A stretch of DNA of 64,000 nt from Trachythela sp. YZ-2020 (taxonomy: Eukaryota; Cnidaria; Anthozoa; Malacalcyonacea; Clavulariidae), in assembly GCA_016169945.1 (NCBI GenBank), contig JADLSH010000249.1, positions 310,001 through 374,000 on the forward strand, written 5' to 3'. The position numbers were made by a program, and so were the translations under genes. The notes under the pieces were generated by a model. It searched no databases and was not told the origin of the DNA. It saw nothing but the letters and a program-made list of their open reading frames with translations. The first letter of the stretch is position 1. Every line of letters begins with the position of its first letter. This document shows positions 20,601-46,940 of the stretch, one piece after another.

Positions 20601-23007
20601 TGAAAATATTTTTGAACTGCCAAGTCAAAATAACATGGCAGGTGAAAGTCTATAATATGTTTCATTTCATTTGCAACCTCACCATTTTGTCAGTTCAAGA
20701 ATAAAAATGGTAGGCCATATTTTTTCTCTATTTTGAGCCCTGTTTGACATGCTACCATGGTTTGTACCTGATAAAAACACTTAGTTTACTTGAAACGTTA
20801 AAGTGCTTTTAAAGATTTTCAGGTGGTTCAAACACAAACCACAGCAGCTCAATTCTATATATACCTTACATACAGACTCAACACAACTGATTCAATTTTG
20901 TGACTAGCTCACATGACCAGCATGGGTGACACATGTTTTGGCATGTTGCCCTATATGCCAGGCGTCTGTCTGCATGACCTATTCCCCTTCCTAAGTGGAA
21001 CTTGCAACCCAGACCAGTGGCAGCAGGGTGGCAGACAGTAGGGGTGGCAGACAGTAGGAGTGGCAGACAGTAGGAGTGGTAGCCAAGACGGCTGACTTTC
21101 CACAGTTAATAATTTCATAGTAGTTTAGACACACAGCTGCTTATTGAAGAATACTACCTACACTAGACCTCCACAATTGAGATATCATTTTCAGGTAGTT
21201 CAGACACACGCCACAACAGTTTATTGTAGCATCCTACCTACACTGGACCCTCAAGTTTCTTTTCAACAACAAAAACCTGATAGGCTATTACTTAATTTAA
21301 TCAAACTGCATTAACCCGTTTAAGCTGCATTGCACCCTAAAGCACCCACTTTGTCATTTTGCTGTGGCTAATGCCAGACGATTCAAGTGGAAAGTGTTGG
21401 GCGTTAATGGTTTTTTTTGAGCCATAAAATTTCAATTTTGCAACCAATATATTCCCACCCTTCTGTTAAATTCTGCCGTCACTGATCAGGATGTGAAAAT
21501 GATGCTACATTATTATGCAATATTGAGAGCATGATTTAATGTTTCTAATTTAAGGCAGAGTTTTTCAGTTTCTGCCTTTCTGGTGTGATTCAGCATGTTG
21601 TTATTTTTAACCAATTGAGCAGCAATGTGCCCTACTACACACACTCCGTCTAACGCCAGATGATTTTACAAAAGTCTTGATTGAAATACTTTATGGTAAT
21701 GAGTCTGTGTTAATCCTCAACCATATATTTAGATGGTAACTTATATTGTCTGTCTAATGATGGTCTTTATATGCAAAATCATTTTACCCTGCCCATTAAA
21801 GGTGGTTTTCACTGAGCACGTGCAACAGATGGTGGTCAACCGGCAGTTATCAGAACGAGAAAATAATGCTCATTCTTTTCATTATATGTAACAGCCATGT
21901 GTAGGGAGGCAAATAAATAGAATTGAGAGATGTAGTTCAATTTGCTTGCTCTTATAAGTTTCAACAGTTTTGAAGTTGACCACCGAAACCCAAATAAAAG
22001 CAACACGATTTTGCCTGGCTTTGGGAAACTTTACATCTGAAAAACAGTTCGATTTCTTTGTAGCTATTGTTCAAAGTTGTCCTTACAAATTGCCCATCTG
22101 CTATGCAACAAAACTTATATGTCACAATGCTATTTCATCAGATAAGGGAAATTTCAAATTTGAATGCAGTCGAGGTGTATTAAAACTTAGAAAGAAGCAA
22201 CGTTTCTTTCTATTAAAACTATGAATATTTGGTACACTATTCTCACAGGTTAAGAAACCATAAACAAAGGCATTGCGGGGTAGCTATTTAAAACTATAGA
22301 AAGAAGCAACTCCTGCAAAGGATGGAATCAAAACAATAAAAGAGATACTGCCATGTTCAAAGACAAAAGTAGCTCTTTTTTAACCGCGCACGAAAGCTAA
22401 AACCTATCTAAAACTGTACTAAAATTCCAATTGTAAAAGCCCCAAACATTTCTATAAATCTCTTGAAAAACAAGCCCTCGTACAGAGGCGGCTACAGTCA
22501 AAACAACAACGCTGTAACCATGCTAAAAGATTGCCCTTCTGATATCGCGCACGTAATCCTATAAAAACCCAAACTAAAACTCCACTAAAAGACAGCATTA
22601 AACCCCACAAACCTTCTGAAATCTTGTTGAACTTGTGGGCCAGTTTTACTGTACGCGACGTCCACGAATCGGTACAACTTAGAGCCATCTTCAAAATCTA
22701 CTCGTTGATTATCTGCAACCGATTCTAGGATTCGTTTTTGTACAAAGATTTGACACAGATTTCTGAGCTGTGCTCGCGATACAGTATGCCTTAAATCAGG
22801 GTGACTTTTCACGTAATTGTGTAGAACTGTGATCGCTTCTGAGCCTTGAAAGCAATCCTCGTACGATTTCATTTTCCAACGGCGTCGTTTTACGACAACA
22901 TTGCCTCTCAAATGGTTGACCATATCGTTCCATATTGCCGTAGCTTTAAATTTCTCCCTTCGCAAAGTTGCTCGGTATTCTTGACTCGAATCGGGATGGG
23001 TGTTCAT
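17685..23007 (-). CDS. DEP domain protein, DEPDC7-like, 3 coding exons
   Basis: Exons on the minus strand are 23007-22613, 19054-18379 and 18017-17685, all in phase, giving 467 residues (human DEPDC7 511). The DEP domain covers about residues 22-118 (VVVKRRRWKMKSYEDCFQGS, EAITVLHNYV, DGSKLYRFV). The second exon begins the helical RhoGAP-like half: AVRLLQLVDIPMLENLL, WLKATIECFDL, LQNGKYTESLKALQLL and LHKLLQFMCLSV. The end, LKNIQKHHPEVFLRQFPDGE, matches the DEPDC7 C-terminus (a K-x-HPDIF block). DEP domains commonly act at membranes or in G-protein signalling, but the precise role of DEPDC7 is poorly known. Intron 1 (about 3.6 kb) holds a 19-bp tandem repeat and a hAT-like MITE. Confidence 0.9.
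19848..20035 (+). repeat. Tandem repeat of about 19 bp
   Basis: About nine copies of a unit like GTCCGTATTAGAGAGATGT, with variants (CAGAGAGGC). It lies inside intron 1 of the DEPDC7-like gene. Confidence 0.85.
20540..20742. mobile_element. hAT-type MITE with perfect 8-bp target duplication
   Basis: This 203-bp element runs from CAGGGCTCAAAATCG to ATTTTGAGCCCTG. It is flanked on both sides by TTTGACAT (20532-20539 and 20743-20750). CAGGG termini and an 8-bp duplication are hallmarks of hAT elements. There is no coding frame. A related end, CAGGGCTCGCAAAATCG, occurs at about 38028. Confidence 0.9.
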
Positions 23008-25499
23008 TCTTGTATATTTTTAATCCTTAGTCTGTGTTTGAGGACACCCCTTCGTTCGTTCTGGCGGCAGCTGAAGCAATTGCAGTTTAAATATAAAATA
23101 ATGCCCAACGAAGCGTCCCCCAACCACTTGACGAGCCTTTTGACCTTTGTTAATATTGAAATTTAAATCCTGTGACGTAGGCGTTGATCCTTGCCAAAAA
23201 TATGTTCTAAATTCTTCCAAAAGGCTTAAAGTTTTAGCAAAATAGGTGGGATATATACTTTGGTATTAAAACTGCCCAGACAATGCACAGTTTGTATTTT
23301 TGCGCTTGTTTTGAGAGCAAAAAATGCACTAGAATAACACTACAATAATTGAAATTGTAACATTATACAGCAATACAGTAGGGGCTTCTCTTTAAACATG
23401 TAAATTTTGTCAGCTCGTTTTCCGTAAATTAACCTAGTATTTTTTGCTTATTGAAATGAAAATAACTTTTAATAAGGTTAAATTTAACAGGATATGCCTA
23501 AGTTTTAAATTAAGCTTGTAAATTTCGAGAAAACGGCTTACTGTGGGGGTTTTGTGCTTCAAAGTGAAAATTGTCATGAAAGTGAAAATTGCAACTATAT
23601 GCATAATTTAGAACAACATGCATGACCTTTTCGAACGTGGCCGAACAAGCGGTAATTATTTCCTCAATGTTTTCTAAAATAAGACACGTTTAATTCATCT
23701 AAACCCAAACTTCAAATTATGTTATTACTATAAAAAAGCTTTTGTAACACTCATATAATTTGATTTTGGGCAAGCAAAAAAATTCAATTTTACATTGCAA
23801 AACTATTGTCTGAATTTTGCAGAAGTTTAGAGAAGCCGATTTATTTCATAATATATACCAAATAACAAATAATGACTAAGGAAATTTATATGCTCTTGAA
23901 AGTGAAAACCGAAAATACAGATGATGTGAATAAGGCGTGTAAATTTCGCTTCCTATAAATATTCTAAACGAATTTGCAATATATTTTCACTTTTCTAGGA
24001 AAATAGGAAATGAAAGTTTGGCTTTAATAGCCGACAAGATCAAGCGCCCTGAACAAGATTGAAGAACATTTTCGCTATGCTTAATGTACAACAAATACAC
24101 ATGTAACCCTCTGCATGTAACCTGTGGCAGTCAATGTTATGTGCTTGAAACCCTTAGACTTCCTTCCCTCACCAAAACTATAAAGCTGTGTTCCGTGATC
24201 AGACATGGAACGTGTGTGCCAATCACGTTTGAGCTGCGTCTTTTGCAATATAGTTCCTGAACTCAGGCGAGGAAGGTCAGCACCCTATCCTATTAAACCA
24301 ATAATAGTTATATTTTTGGAGGTCAGTAGCAGGGCCTTCGATCAAAACTGGTATTTCCGCGCACCCATGCATGTTATTATTCTCTATATAGTTAGTTTGC
24401 TAATTGGCAAGCTAGTCAATACGTTATTTAGTTCCTATAGTTAGTTGACTGATCAATTAGAAATATACCTAATTAGTTAACACTTGGTTATGCTGACAGC
24501 TAAAATCTCTGAAGATTAAACGAAACTAAATATCAGTAGCGAAAGTAATAAACTTGTACTGCAAAACGTGCAAAAGGGTCGATCATGGCCCTAATTACTG
24601 ATGCCACTTTCTAGGGTATAATGACAGGACGTCTACTTAGTTCCTTGTAAATTTGCATGGCGATAATAGATATAATCTTGAGAATCAAAAGCTTCCTAAA
24701 TAAATAAACATGGCGTTTTCCACAAAATAAGACAATTATATGATTTATAATTATTACTAAGAATCAAATTCGATAAGAATTAACGGAGTTTTCACCCAAA
24801 AACACATGCGCTGTGGAATACGGGGACATGCTCCTGCAGGAAAAGTTGAGGCCCATAAAAGCATTTACTGCACTCTCTGGCGCCGAATAAAAGAACTTGA
24901 ATAGCAAAAATGCAACAAAAAATTTGTTTCATAATTGGGTTTGGTGGATTAAATTGCTTGGTGGGACGTGTGTACTTGCTTTTTCGGTTCGGGCAAGGAA
25001 AATGTAGACAACATACTTCATTCCACCTTAAGCTCTCCAACACGTGCAACATGTTATCCCGAGCCCCGTTGTTTCTGTGCCAGTGTGTTTCATCACAGTA
25101 AACGTTATTTACTGGCTGTAGCTAGGTAGGAATTCGCTTGTAAATGTAAGAATTCATTTGGAAATCAACACGGTTGGATCCTAAACGTGTTCCCGAAAGC
25201 ACGAACTTGATGACATCTTCCTCTTAACAAAGATATTTTTGTTTGCATTTTACACTCGATTCACTAAATATAACAAAACTATTGAATTGTTTTGTTATCG
25301 CCTTTGAATGTTCAGAACTTCTGGTCAAAGGGCCCAGTCAACTGGGGCAGCAAGCCCATTTTTTCTTCAGTGGTGGGTCAATAGAAAGGGTCCACTGGGG
25401 CAAATGTTTTAAGACTACAAATTCATTATTGCTACCACTGTTATTGCAACTTAACCAATCCTAAGACGTCTAATCTATTATGTATAATGGTACGGATGC

Positions 25500-25995
25500 T
25501 ACTTGCAGATACGTGCAATCGTAAAAGATTCACATCGTAAACATTTCAACTATGAAAGGCCTCTTACCAAATCCATAAAAGAGTCCATTATTACAGAATT
25601 AAGTGAAACAAGTCACGAGTGACGTGACACACCTCGCGGAAGTCATAAACACTTCGCATTCGGGCAAAATTTCGCTGGCACCAACACTGGTAATACGTGC
25701 ATGAAACATTACATAATCAAATACGCACGTCTCTAAATATGGTGTTGCTTGCACAGTGGTCAGGGCACGTGCCTTTCACCTCTGTGACCAGGGTTCCATT
25801 CCTGCAATATGCAGTGGGCAGGGGCAAGGAAATGCAATGGCGTACGAATGCTATTTCAAGACACGTGCAATCGCAAAATATTTGCATTGTATTAATTAAA
25901 ACATCTGAACCATATGAAAGGCCTTCTTGCCAAATCCACAAAAGAACCATTATTTTACAATTGAGTCAAACCACAAGTCGCAACTGACGTACCTT
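25500..25995 (+). repeat. Dispersed direct duplication of about 130-160 bp
   Basis: Bases 25507-25635 and 25860-25995 share CACGTGCAATCG or its variant, ATGAAAGGCC, CCAAATCC and AAAAGA, in the same order and orientation. They lie about 355 bp apart. The SINE head at about 25743-25830 lies between them. Confidence 0.65.
25743..25835 (+). repeat. tRNA-like SINE head
   Basis: GCACAGTGGTCAGGGCACGT resembles a pol III A box region. CTGTGACCAGGGTTCCATTC followed by CTGC resembles a B box. The same head occurs at about 48.15 kb (+) and 36.9 kb (-), where it is joined to the body and tail. Confidence 0.6.
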
Positions 25996-26059
25996 AAGGA
26001 ATCGAAAGTTTGGGTCGCACGACCAATGGCACTGGCAAAACGTGATCAAGGATCAAACA

Positions 26060-26640
26060 TTGAGTATAGTTTAGGTTTCCTCCTGTAGTAACACTGCATG
26101 GAACAACAAGGAACGACTCTTACTGGACCTTTAGGGAGAACAGATTAGAACTGATAGAGCTATTCAGTAAGAATAAAGTTAGTAACTGATAGAGCTTTCC
26201 AATATAAATAAAGTTAGTTTTATAGTTTAGGTTTCCTCCTGTAGTAACACTGGATCAATAAGGAATTACTCTTACTGGACATCTAGGGAGAACAGTTTAG
26301 AACTGATAGAGCTTTCCAGTATGAATAATATTAGTAACTGATAGAGCTATCCAATATGAATAAAGTTAGTTTAGGTTTCCTCCTGTAGTAACACTGGAAC
26401 AATACCGAATGACTCTTACTGGACTTCTAGGGAGAATAGTTAAGAACTGATAGAGAAATCCAGTATAAATAAAGTTAGTCTAGTTTAGGTTTCCTCCTGT
26501 ATAGTAACACTGGATCAATAAGAGATGATCCTCCCTGGACGAGTGCATGGTATAAATATGGTTTATTTTATGTATATTTCTGGAGCAATGTGATGACCCT
26601 TACCGGATCTCCAGGGAGAACAATCTAGAACATACCATAC
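26060..26640 (+). repeat. Array of SINE tail monomers
   Basis: About four copies of the 105-120 bp monomer: GGTTTCCTCCTGTAGTAACA, CTTACTGGAC, AGGGAGAACAG, AACTGATAGAGC and AATAAAGTTAGT. A short sub-repeat of the last part (AACTGATAGAGCT..AATAAAGTTAGT) is extra in two units. Confidence 0.85.
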
Positions 26641-27491
26641 AGCTGTACAAACACATTTTTTTAAACCTAAAACTATAATTAAAACTGCGAGTTCCGTTTA
26701 TGTTTGTGATCTACATACACACCCACAACGTACTTAAAGCGGCAAATGTACTGCTGAGAAGCTCTCGACAAACAATTGTTAAAAGGAGTTAGGTTCGAAT
26801 TCCGGGAAAAAATAAGCGCGTTTAACAAGGCCCCGTTTACACTATACCGGATCCCCATCGTCACGACCTCAATTTAAGCCGTTTTACGGCATCCCTGACC
26901 CTAGGCTTTTTCCAGTGAGCTGATTTTGTTGAATCGATCATACTATTATAATTTTGGGGGTTAAACTCGCTTTGATATGGCTAAATTTGATGTCGTGACC
27001 ATGCGTATCCGGCATAGAGTAAACGGGGGCCTTAACAGGAAAACAGTTTTATGTCCCTATACTTGAAAAATTATTTCGCTACCAAATTCGTTGTCGGCCT
27101 TGAACTTTCGTCTGTGTTTACGTCATTGTTCATAATTTTCCTCATTCTCTAAATTTTAGACAGGGGTGGGTGGGTGATACGTATTTGTAAAAGTCTAAAA
27201 GATACCTTCTCTCCCTCCCTCCCCATCGTACAATACGTACATACATGACACTATCGCGTGACGATACTGCGTTTAGTGCTATCGCAATTAACACAAGTGG
27301 TAAAGTATTTAGGTCCGGTAATTATGTTGTTATGAAATATTTCAAAACATTTTGGGTCACGTTTTATTTAGACATCGATAATAGAAACACTGGGTACTAT
27401 TGGTTTAATCACGTTTACATATATTCTCGAATCTACTTGAAAAATCAATTCTAAACTGTTCTCCTGGAGGTCTAGTAAGGGTCATCCCTTC

Positions 27492-27726
27492 AAGGCCATT
27501 TTCCATTACGGTCGTTTTGCCCGCGCGGGCGAAGCGACCGATTCGAATCACGTGAATAATTAGTCGCGCGGGCACGCCAAGAAAGTTGAATGTAGTTCAA
27601 AACTTTCAGGCGTGTCCGCGAGGTGTGAAGCGGACAAAAAAATCTCATGCTAGACACCTACAGCGAAAGTTGAAACATGGTCGCTCCGCCCACGCGGGCA
27701 AAGCGACGGTAATGAAAAATTGCCTT
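27492..27726. mobile_element. MITE with 35-40 bp inverted ends
   Basis: AAGGCCATTTTCCATTACGG plus a GC-rich subterminal (TTTGCCCGCG) pairs with the right end (CGCGGGCAAAGCGACGGTAA, then TGAAAAATTGCCTT). It is markedly more GC-rich than its surroundings. There is no transposase. Confidence 0.75.
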
Positions 27727-27883
27727 AAGGCTGTTTTCCACTGCACCCTCTGCACTGCACTCGTATCGTACCGAAACGTAATGTATTTCTTTGTCTCCTG
27801 AACACTCGGGTAGAACTAATGACTTTGGCACAAAAGAAAATGCTACGGTACGTTACGATACGTTTGAAGTGGAAAACAGCTTT
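27727..27883. mobile_element. Second MITE abutting the first
   Basis: AAGGCTGTTTTCCACTGCA at the left pairs with GAAGTGGAAAACAGCTTT at the right, and the subterminal TCGTATCGTACCGAAACGTA pairs with TACGTTACGATACG. It begins exactly where the previous element ends. Confidence 0.7.
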
Positions 27884-28116
27884 CATTGATCCGACCAGTG
27901 TTGCTACAGGAGTAAATTTCAATTTGCCTGCCAAATATGTAATATAACGTGTCTAAGGAATTGTATAGACTAGGAGCCTTTGTTTACGTTTTCTGGCATG
28001 CAAACGTTTTTTAAAGCTCTCAAGAGGGCTTCCAATGCTATTTTATTGTTGAATCACAATGAATAACATAATCTTTTGTATAATCGAAATTTGTCTGCCC
28101 GCAAACTTTGATAATA

Positions 28117-28267
28117 CAGGGTGTATAAAAAAAAGTGAACCCTTTGAAATTTAATACAATAGTGAACCTTTTGAAATTGAACTTCATATTTGCATTTTCT
28201 TTCAAATAATCTATTGTACCCTATTGTATTTAATTTCAAAGGGTTCACTTTTTTTTTATACACCCTG
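28117..28267. mobile_element. TA-flanked palindromic element
   Basis: CAGGGTGTATAAAAAAAAGT and GAACCCTTTGAAATT on the left are matched by the reverse complement on the right, ending ACACCCTG. TA flanks both ends (28115-28116 and 28268-28269). The inverted repeats are about 40 bp and nearly perfect. It resembles a Tc1/mariner-type miniature element. Confidence 0.85.
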
Positions 28268-29904
28268 TAGAATCGCATGAACAGATGTGTCAGAGTTTCC
28301 CAATTAAAACAAGATGCCTTTTGTGACTTGTGTAGCAATATTAATATACTCGCGCCTCGCCCTCAGATTAATAATTGAGCAAGTTGTATGTAAAATAGAA
28401 CATCGTTCACAACTCCAGCCCAAATAATATATCTCAATCCTAAATCTTTGTCCAAAATTGCCCTCAACTTTCGACACGCACTCGTATATACCTCGCCATG
28501 TTTAGTTATGCGCATTGATTTACATCGTCAAACTACGTGTTACGGGGGGTGCACGCCCAAATCCCCACTGGCGAAGACAAAATTCATTACGATTAGGCCG
28601 ATAATTTATCAAACCTTTTCCAACGTCTCCATTAAACTGACAGAAAGACAACATAAAATGCGCGATTGTAGCTATTAAAATAATGTTTCAATATTTGAAA
28701 AAATAATAAGCACTTGAATTTTATATAACCTAATAAAGAAAAGCAAGTGCAAGCTCCCCCCGGATTGTTTACTCAATCCTTCTATCTCTCTAGATCGATC
28801 TATGACTCGCTTATGTGAATTTTTGCCTTACATCCCTATAGTTGCAAAGTAAACTTTGCACTAAAAATGACAACAAGTCGTTAAAATCCAATTTATTGTA
28901 CAGAGAATAATATTGAGCCTATATTATAATTTGTCAGCGGTACCACCCAGTAATGTACAAGGTAAATATATAATCTATATGTTGGGTGGCTGTGGACCAC
29001 GTCTCTCTCTGAAATATATATATTTTACACACACATGGCACACTTGAAGACCTCGTAAGGTATTCTGAATAAATTTCGGTCGCCATTTTGTCTCAGATTG
29101 GTGGGTTCCGTGGTGAGTTTCAGTAAGCGTTACAGGGCAGCAGATGGTGGTCAACTTCAGCAATGTTGACACATATAGAAGAAAATTAAGCTATATCTCT
29201 CAATTCGCCATCAGATTCAAGACCACTACATAATTACTTCACTCTTACTCAGTACGACAGTGCGCAGAACATGATGGTCAACTCTTAAAGCTCGATGGTC
29301 GCTCGTATCAGCAGAGGTGGAAAAAGTATCGGTTCCCAGAAATATTTTTGAATCTGAACTTGTGCAGAAAAATTTCCAGAAATTTCTGAAAGTTAATAAT
29401 TAACTGATGAGTAATAACAAAACTAGAGTATGCTCTAGTCTAGACTAGCAATTGTAATGCATGTTCTATTCACTACTGTATATCAAAATGAACACCATTG
29501 AATATCAAGAAACAACACTCCAATCAGTTTATCAGTCCAATGTCAAAATTGAACCTCATTAATAAATTTTCAGTCTAAAACCCAGCGATACAACGATCTA
29601 AATTGTTCGCTATGTGTTTGACGGTAAATACATGTAATGAAAACATTAGCACCATTTTCTCGCTCCTATCGTGTCAATTCATTTGAATTTTAACACCATG
29701 CTTAGCACGCTCTATATTGTTCACTATAATCTATATATGTATTGACCATGTGTTTGACGGTAAATACATGTAATAGAAACATTCAACATCATTTGCTCGC
29801 TTTCATATTAAGTATCAATACATTTGAAGTTGACAACCATGTGTAGGACCTTACAAAACGCTTATTGAAACCCACCTATAACGGAATACCGCAGTTTCCA
29901 CCAA

Positions 29905-30335
29905 AAGATGAACAGTCACAGATTAATACATTGCCTATTCTCATTTGAAACTTCAATGTTTTTCAAGAGAATTTGAAAGTCTCTGAGCATTTGAAAGTTT
30001 ATTTTCTGAGTTCAAAAATAAAGCGACTGCTTCGCAGTCTAAAGGTGCGTTCACACGTTGCGATTTGTCGGGCCGATTTCAGATGCACGTTAATGATATT
30101 TGGAAAATACGTGGCAAACGTCATCTGGTGACATCAACTGAAAATATTCGTCATTCAGCAAAACCTAAAATCGGCCCGACAAATCGCTGTGTGTGAACGT
30201 ACTAAGAGTTTCTATTAGTTCAGCCAATCAGTGTTAACCAAGTTAAACATGATTGGTTGATCAGATTAAAACCTGTCAAATGCTCTTGACAAACATGAAT
30301 ATTTCACGTGAGAATAGACAATATTTTTATCGTTA
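29905..30335. mobile_element. Foldback related to 12220-12945, with another MITE inside
   Basis: The left end has GATGAACAGTCACAGAT and TGCCTATTCTCAT. The right end has CACGTGAGAATAGACAAT and TTTTTATCG. These match the arms of the 12.2-12.9 kb foldback, including the AACCAAGTTAAACATGATTG region. A different element (30045-30205) interrupts it. Confidence 0.6.
30045..30205. mobile_element. Nested MITE, ends GGTGCGTTCACAC
   Basis: GGTGCGTTCACACGTTGCGA and TTTGTCGGGCCGATTT on the left pair with AAATCGGCCCGACAAATCGC and GTGTGAACGTAC on the right. It lies inside the 29905-30335 foldback. Confidence 0.8.
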
Positions 30336-30429
30336 GATTCAAACGACGGTCAGTTTAAAAGACTACCAACCTCAAAATTCCTTCAGACACACACAACTTT
30401 ATCACACAAAATTAGAACGATAGTGACCT

Positions 30430-44670
<14,241 letters not shown>

Positions 44671-45010
44671 TTTAAACCTCGTCCCCTCTTCCTAAGGCAT
44701 CCGCGTTAACTGTTCGTCCCTTTATTTCCCAAATCTCACATTTCGAAGCCAAATTACTTACAAAATTGCAACTAGTCTCATTCGCAAATTCAAAGTATGG
44801 CAACAACAATCAATCGTCTTCCATCAGCTTACTAAAATCTCAGCCCGCTAGGTTTCACGGGGAGGTTTCACTGAACTGTATAGTAATTCTGGATAGAAGT
44901 CCTTCACACTAGTACTTCATCTTATATAGTTGAAATGGTTCATCCATCCAGTGATTTTAATGGAGATCAGTGCCTCACTGAACTGTATAATAATACTGGA
45001 TAGAAGTCCT

Positions 45011-45607
45011 TCACCTCAATACTGTTTTTTATAAAATGGGAAATTCACGATTTAGACAAAAAGTATTCCGAATTTTTGGATGACGTTTCAAGATGGCGGA
45101 TATTTTGGCTTTAAAGTAATTTAACTCGAAAACAACACCGGTGACCCCAAATTTTATTTCATAAAATGATTTCCCTTAGTATACTCAATTATTTTGACAA
45201 TTTAAAAAAAATTCTGTCGAGCCAAAATTTTTCAAATTAAGTAATTGTGATTATTCGTAATAATGTTTTCTCGCTCAACAGAATTTTTTTAAAATTGTCA
45301 AAATTATTGAGTATACTAAGGGAAATCATTTTATGAAATAAAATTTGGGGGTCACCGATGTCGTTTTCGAGTTAAATTAATTTAAAGCCAAAATATCCGC
45401 CATCTTGAAACGTCATTGTTGCCATAGCAACGGCAGTTGCGTAACTTTTGTGAAAACCTTGTGCGTAACCCAGAGTGCGTAACCCTTCAGATGTTGTTTT
45501 ACATCAGCAAGATACTTTTTGTTTTTTAACAAGTAATACTTGTCCAAAAATTCGGATCTAAATCGTGAATTTTCCATTTTATAGAAAACTGTATTGAGCC
45601 ATCTTAA
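45011..45607. mobile_element. Large palindromic element related to 51551-51953
   Basis: Ends CTCAATACTGTTTTTTATAA and TTATAGAAAACTGTATTGAG pair, as do the subterminal AATTCACGATTTAGA words. A central palindrome (TATACTCAATTATTTTGACA with its complement) occupies 45095-45415. CGTCATTGTTGCCATAGCAA, TCTGTCGAGCCAAAA and the right-end GAGCCATC|TTAA link it to the TTAA-flanked 51.55 kb family. The left TTAA is absent or diverged. Confidence 0.65.
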
Positions 45608-46129
45608 TCTCCCCTTTCAAAACGAGACTATATAAGTTTAAAAATCTAAGCCGCGTTTTCACCTGGGTTTGCTTGTGTGTATGTGTTTATATAGTCTGTG
45701 AGCACGATAACTAAAAAAAATCAAACTTATTGATACGAAAATTTGTGGAGCTAATGGCCATAGTCCAAGATTATTGAATTTTGGTTGATGAAAATTGGAT
45801 GAGAAATTTACAAAGGTTTGTCTTGCTTTCCCGGGCTAAAATGGTCCGAATGCATATAATTGGTGCATATATAATTTATGCATGAATATATACTTGACTA
45901 ATTTGCTGGCGGAGGCAGGTTACGCAGGTCAGTATGCCTCACTATGCAGTCCCTGAGTGCCCTCTATAGTAACATTCTTCAACCAAACTCGTGTTTACAA
46001 AATGCCATATATCTGTATTTAGTGCATTAATTAGGTCATAAAGATTTAAATTCTTAAAGTTTTATACCGGCGAATTTTACTTCGACTGCATGTATAACTA
46101 AACTGTCCGAGTTTGACTGGTTGTTGGTA

Positions 46130-46495
46130 CACACGTAAAAACGCACAAGTTGTATAAACAAACCTGCAGCAGACTTGTACCAATGATGTTTCAACAATTT
46201 GTTATCAGGATGTGTTCGCATTGCTTGTTCCGAGCTTGTTGAAAAGTTGTCATCGGCTTGTTGACAACTTGCCAGAAGGTTGTTGACTCAATAGACTTGT
46301 TACAAGTTGTTCCAACAACTTGTTAGTTGTTATCGTCCTGCAATTCAACAACTTGTTAACAAGTTGTGAGTGACAACCTTGTAGCAACTTGATAAAATGA
46401 CAACATTGTTACATATTGTTGACAAGCTTGCTACAGATCTTGTTGCGAACACATCCTGTTGACAAGATGTGAGATTTTTTACATGTGAGTTGATG
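46130..46495 (+). mobile_element. CACGTAAAAA-family MITE, copy 3
   Basis: It runs from CACACGTAAAAACGCACAAG to GATGTGAGATTTTTTACATG, with the same TTGTTGACAACTTG interior as copies at 31.2 and 34.7 kb. At about 366 bp it is the fullest of the three. Confidence 0.8.
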
Positions 46496-46733
46496 GTGAT
46501 CGATCTGTAATGTCCGGTATGGTAACAACATTGTTAGAAACAGTTTTAGAACTAGGCTGAATAACGTTCACACCAGTTGGCAGTTGTCGTGGTTTGGTCC
46601 AACGTTTTTGAGGATATGATTTTGTCTGGTGAAGCCATTAAGATCGTTGATGATGTAATAGGGTCATATGACATAGCGTAATCTTGCGATGGTGTAATAG
46701 TTGGTGATGTCATGGCTGCATCTGAGAGCTGGA

Positions 46734-46940
46734 TGACGTCATAGTTATTCTGATGATGACGTCATTGGTCCTGTTAAGCTTGATGATGTCATAAGTATTT
46801 CTGATGTCACTGGTGTGTGTAAGACGTCATTTCCAAACCTGAAGATGTGTTAGGAATAACTGATTTTAGGTTTATATTTGATGTCATAATTATGTCTGGT
46901 GACGTCATTGGAACCATCGGTGACGTCACTGGTGACGTCA
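46734..46940. promoter_or_regulatory. Cluster of five palindromic CRE-type TGACGTCA sites
   Basis: TGACGTCA occurs at 46734-46741, 46757-46764, 46900-46907, 46921-46928 and 46933-46940, with TGATGTCAT-type half variants between. Three lie inside the last CARF coding exon, where they encode M-T-S repeats, and two lie just past the stop. They may be only a by-product of a degenerate repeat. Confidence 0.45.

Larger units (their letters stand above)
23008..30429. other. Intergenic region rich in repeats
   Basis: This lies between the 5' end of the DEPDC7-like gene and the 3' end of the PDE3-type gene. Bases 23.2-25.5 kb show nothing recognisable except a short AT-rich background. From 25.5 kb on there are a direct duplication, a SINE head, a tail array, two adjacent MITEs, a TA-flanked palindromic element and a nested foldback, all listed separately. 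No host exon was recognised. Confidence 0.55.
44671..46806. other. Intergenic region between CARF (3') and the PDE3 gene (5')
   Basis: Both flanking genes are on the minus strand. It holds a direct duplication (44870-45010: CACTGAACTGTATA and GGATAGAAGTCCTTCAC twice), a large palindromic element (45011-45607) and the third CACGTAAAAA-family MITE (46130-46495). The PDE3 promoter should lie in its first few hundred bases. Confidence 0.55.
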
